DNA from: Streptomyces lavendulae subsp. lavendulae
GTDB lineage: Bacteria > Actinomycetota > Actinomycetes > Streptomycetales > Streptomycetaceae
Direction: 5' to 3'
DNA length: 64,000 nucleotides
Assembly: GCF_002803845.1 (NCBI RefSeq)
Contig: NZ_CP024985.1
Span: 6,955,501-7,019,500, forward strand
Part shown: positions 62,388 to 64,000 of the stretch, piece by piece
Position numbering within the stretch: the first letter of the stretch is position 1
Layout: every line of letters starts with the position of its first letter
Program-made: the position numbers and the translations under genes
The notes under the pieces: generated by a model
Database searches by the model: none
Told to the model about the DNA's origin: nothing
What the model saw: the letters and a program-made list of their open reading frames with translations, nothing else

Positions 62388-63446
62388 TCACCAGGGCGGG
62401 CGGTAGCCCGTGGTCAGCGTCCGGCCGCTCTGGCGCCACTTCGGCTCCTGGTCGACGGTGTGTTCCGTGATCGAGCGGAGCCGGCGGACCACCGCTCCGT
62501 ACACGCCGCTGGCCTTGCTGGAGACCTTGGCGCCGGGCGGTTCGTCCATGAACGGCATGAACTTGTCGGGGAAGCCGGGCATCGTGCAGGCGATGCAGAT
62601 GCCGCCGACGTTGGGGCAGCCGCCGATGCCGTTCATCCAGCCGCGCTTGGGCACGTTGCACTTGACGACCGGACCCCAGCAGCCCAGCTTGACCAGGCAC
62701 TGGGGGGAGTCGTAGGTCTGCGCGAACTGGCCCTGCTCGTAGTAGCCGGCGCGGTCGCAGCCCTCGTGGACGGTGGCGCCGAACAGCCAGGTCGGGCGCA
62801 GCTTGTCGTCCAGCGGGATCATCGGGGCCGAGCCCGCCGCCTGGTACAGCAGGTAGGTGAGGGTCTCGGAGAAGTTGTCGGGCTGGATCGGACAGCCCGG
62901 CACGCACACGATCGGGATCCCGGCCTTCGAGGTCCAGTTCCAGCCGAGGTAGTCCGGCACGCCCATCGCGCCCGTCGGGTTGCCCTCCATGGCGTGGATG
63001 CCGCCGTACGTGGCGCACGTGCCGATGGCCACGACCGCGAGGGCCTTGGGGGCCAGCCGGTCGATCCACTCGCTGGTGGTGATGGGCTGGCCGGTCTCCG
63101 GGTCGTCGCCGAACCCGCACCAGTAGCCCTCGGGCTTGATCTTCTCGTTGGGGATCGAGCCCTCGACCACCAGCACGAACGGGTCGATCTCGCCCCGCTC
63201 GCCCTTGAAGAACCACTCGATGAACGTGTCCGCGCCCCCGACGGGGCCGCATTCGAAGTCGATCAGGGGCCAGTGCACGGCGATCTTGGGGAGTCCCGGC
63301 AGGACCCCCATGACGATCTCCTCGATGCTGGGCTGCATCGCTGCCGTGAGGGACACGGAATCGCCGTCGCAGCTCAGCCCCGCGTTGATCCAGAGGATGT
63401 GGATCGGGGGGTCCTCTGCCGGGGCGGCGGTCGGTGCTGCATCCAT
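62388..63446 (-). CDS. hhyS: [NiFe]-hydrogenase small subunit, group 1h (HhyS)
   Basis: 352-residue Fe-S electron-transfer subunit. The N-terminus has no Tat signal, so the enzyme stays inside the cell. The proximal-cluster motif is LSCDGDS: Cys26 and, where other hydrogenases have a second Cys, Asp29. This 3-Cys/1-Asp ligation is the hallmark of the oxygen-tolerant group 1h enzyme of Ralstonia eutropha. Further ligands are in IGTCATYGG, CVPGCPIQPDN, FGATVHEGCDRAGYYE and the GGCPNVGGICIACTMPGFPD end. A perfect AAGGAGG precedes ATG 63446. Forms the heterodimer with HhyL. Confidence 0.96.
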   Translation of the reverse strand: MDAAPTAAPAEDPPIHILWINAGLSCDGDSVSLTAAMQPSIEEIVMGVLPGLPKIAVHWPLIDFECGPVGGADTFIEWFFKGERGEIDPFVLVVEGSIPNEKIKPEGYWCGFGDDPETGQPITTSEWIDRLAPKALAVVAIGTCATYGGIHAMEGNPTGAMGVPDYLGWNWTSKAGIPIVCVPGCPIQPDNFSETLTYLLYQAAGSAPMIPLDDKLRPTWLFGATVHEGCDRAGYYEQGQFAQTYDSPQCLVKLGCWGPVVKCNVPKRGWMNGIGGCPNVGGICIACTMPGFPDKFMPFMDEPPGAKVSSKASGVYGAVVRRLRSITEHTVDQEPKWRQSGRTLTTGYRPPW

Positions 63447-63533
63447 GCGGATGCCTCCTTGGGGAAGGGGGGCGGAGCGGTGTTCAGGGCGGGGTGCGCG
63501 GCGGGCCGGACTGCCCCGGCCACACCTTTCTTG

Positions 63534-64000
63534 CTAACAGCCCTCCGCCCCCGGTGCTCCGTCATGTACGGCCAGTGAGGTGATGGCGGCTCCGGGCCGC
63601 CCGGGCACGGGACGGGTCAGGTGCGGCGGGGTTGCGGCCGCCGCCTCCTTGCGCACGAAGGCGCGGCGCAGGGCGTGGTACGGGGCCGCGGGGTCGAAGA
63701 AGGTGCGGTGCATCAGCGCCAGCTCCGCCTCCCGGTAGGAGGCCAGCGGCCGGACGGCCTCGTCGCGCTCGCGCAGGGCCTTCTTCGCGGCGATCCGGGA
63801 CTGGGCGGCGGGCAGCGCCGCCAGGTGCGCCGCCAGCCGCGCGGTCTCGCCGGCGAAGGCCTGCGGCGCGCAGGGCACCGTACGGTCGACCAGCCCGAGC
63901 CGGAGCGCGCCGGCCGCGCTCACCGGCAGGGCCTCGGTGGTCAGGCGGTCCGCGGCGGCGGCCCCGACGCGGCGCGGCAGCGTGTACGTCCAGTACTCGG
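63534..64000 (-). CDS. hypX: HypX (HoxX) C-terminal part, enoyl-CoA-hydratase-like domain; N-terminal part beyond the window edge
   Basis: 154 residues are visible. The fragment starts EYWTYTLPRRVGAAAADRL, then ALPVSAAGALRLGLVDRTVP, KKALRERDEAVRPLASYREAEL and AFVRKE. A plain enoyl-CoA hydratase does not carry the EYWTYTLPRRVG or the terminal AxVRKE pattern; both are typical of HypX. In HypX this domain and an N-terminal formyltransferase-like domain make the CO ligand of the active site under aerobic conditions. Gene order hypX-hhyS (87 bp apart, same strand) supports it. An isolated enoyl-CoA hydratase cannot be fully excluded until the rest is seen. Confidence 0.82.
   Translation of the reverse strand, partial: EYWTYTLPRRVGAAAADRLTTEALPVSAAGALRLGLVDRTVPCAPQAFAGETARLAAHLAALPAAQSRIAAKKALRERDEAVRPLASYREAELALMHRTFFDPAAPYHALRRAFVRKEAAAATPPHLTRPVPGRPGAAITSLAVHDGAPGAEGC

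Noticed and set aside
63534-64000. Right-edge gene first read as an ordinary enoyl-CoA hydratase
   Set aside because: The EYWTYTLPRRVG and AFVRKE patterns and the position before hhyS fit HypX better; kept as HypX with moderate confidence.

Overview
The window is very GC rich, has Streptomyces-style codon use, GTG/TTG starts and AAGGAGG ribosome sites, and carries many actinobacterial families (WhiJ-like XRE/DUF397 pairs, DUF5997, DUF5999, DUF6893, MurT/GatD, a secreted tripeptidyl aminopeptidase). The order bioA-bioB / bioF - regulator - urease - tap - pfkA - gatD/murT - def matches, from memory, the biotin/urease neighbourhood of Streptomyces chromosomes. The source is almost certainly a Streptomyces or close relative. 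I see no rRNA, tRNA, insertion sequence or CRISPR array.

Layout. 1-3444: biotin genes, bioB-bioA leftward and bioF rightward from a shared control region. 3448-5232: a small protein of the DUF397 family, an XRE regulator and an RsbW-like ATPase. 5233-10126: urease operon ureABCFGD, without ureE. 10319-21123: housekeeping and small genes, namely secreted peptidase Tap, an acyltransferase, CtaG, phosphofructokinase, GatD/MurT, peptide deformylase, a TetR / acyl-CoA dehydrogenase pair and small Streptomyces proteins. 21161-24323: a STAND-type ATPase and a fibronectin-III lipoprotein. 24501-29668: a five-gene Nik-type ABC importer behind a strong match to a Nur (nickel regulator) box. 29798-38462: a secreted propeller-like protein, a molybdopterin oxidoreductase with cytochrome b partner, a voltage-gated-type ion channel, a two-component system, DinB, and DUF5997 divergent from a LysR-ligand-domain protein. 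38705-43716: a second Opp/Nik-family importer behind a near-perfect DmdR/IdeR iron box. 43830-50001: DedA with a tandem operator, an aldehyde dehydrogenase, TetR, a secreted dipeptidase-like protein and GNAT. 50196-64000: one leftward run of fifteen genes (hypX fragment, hhyS, hhyL, NifU-like, DUF5947, DUF6084, a 472-residue unknown, protease, DUF6893, hypA, hypB, hypF, hypC, hypD, hypE) for a group 1h, high-affinity [NiFe]-hydrogenase and all of its maturation.

How it fits together. Nickel is the common thread. The Nik importer is the likely supply line, and urease and the hydrogenase are the two nickel enzymes. HypA/HypB (HypB with a 19-histidine C-terminal tail) and UreG/F/D insert the metal. 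HypC, D, E and F make the cyanide ligands, HypX probably supplies CO in air, and the protease finishes the large subunit. The least understood parts are the conserved proteins of unknown function between hhyL and the protease, and the substrate of the iron-box-controlled importer.
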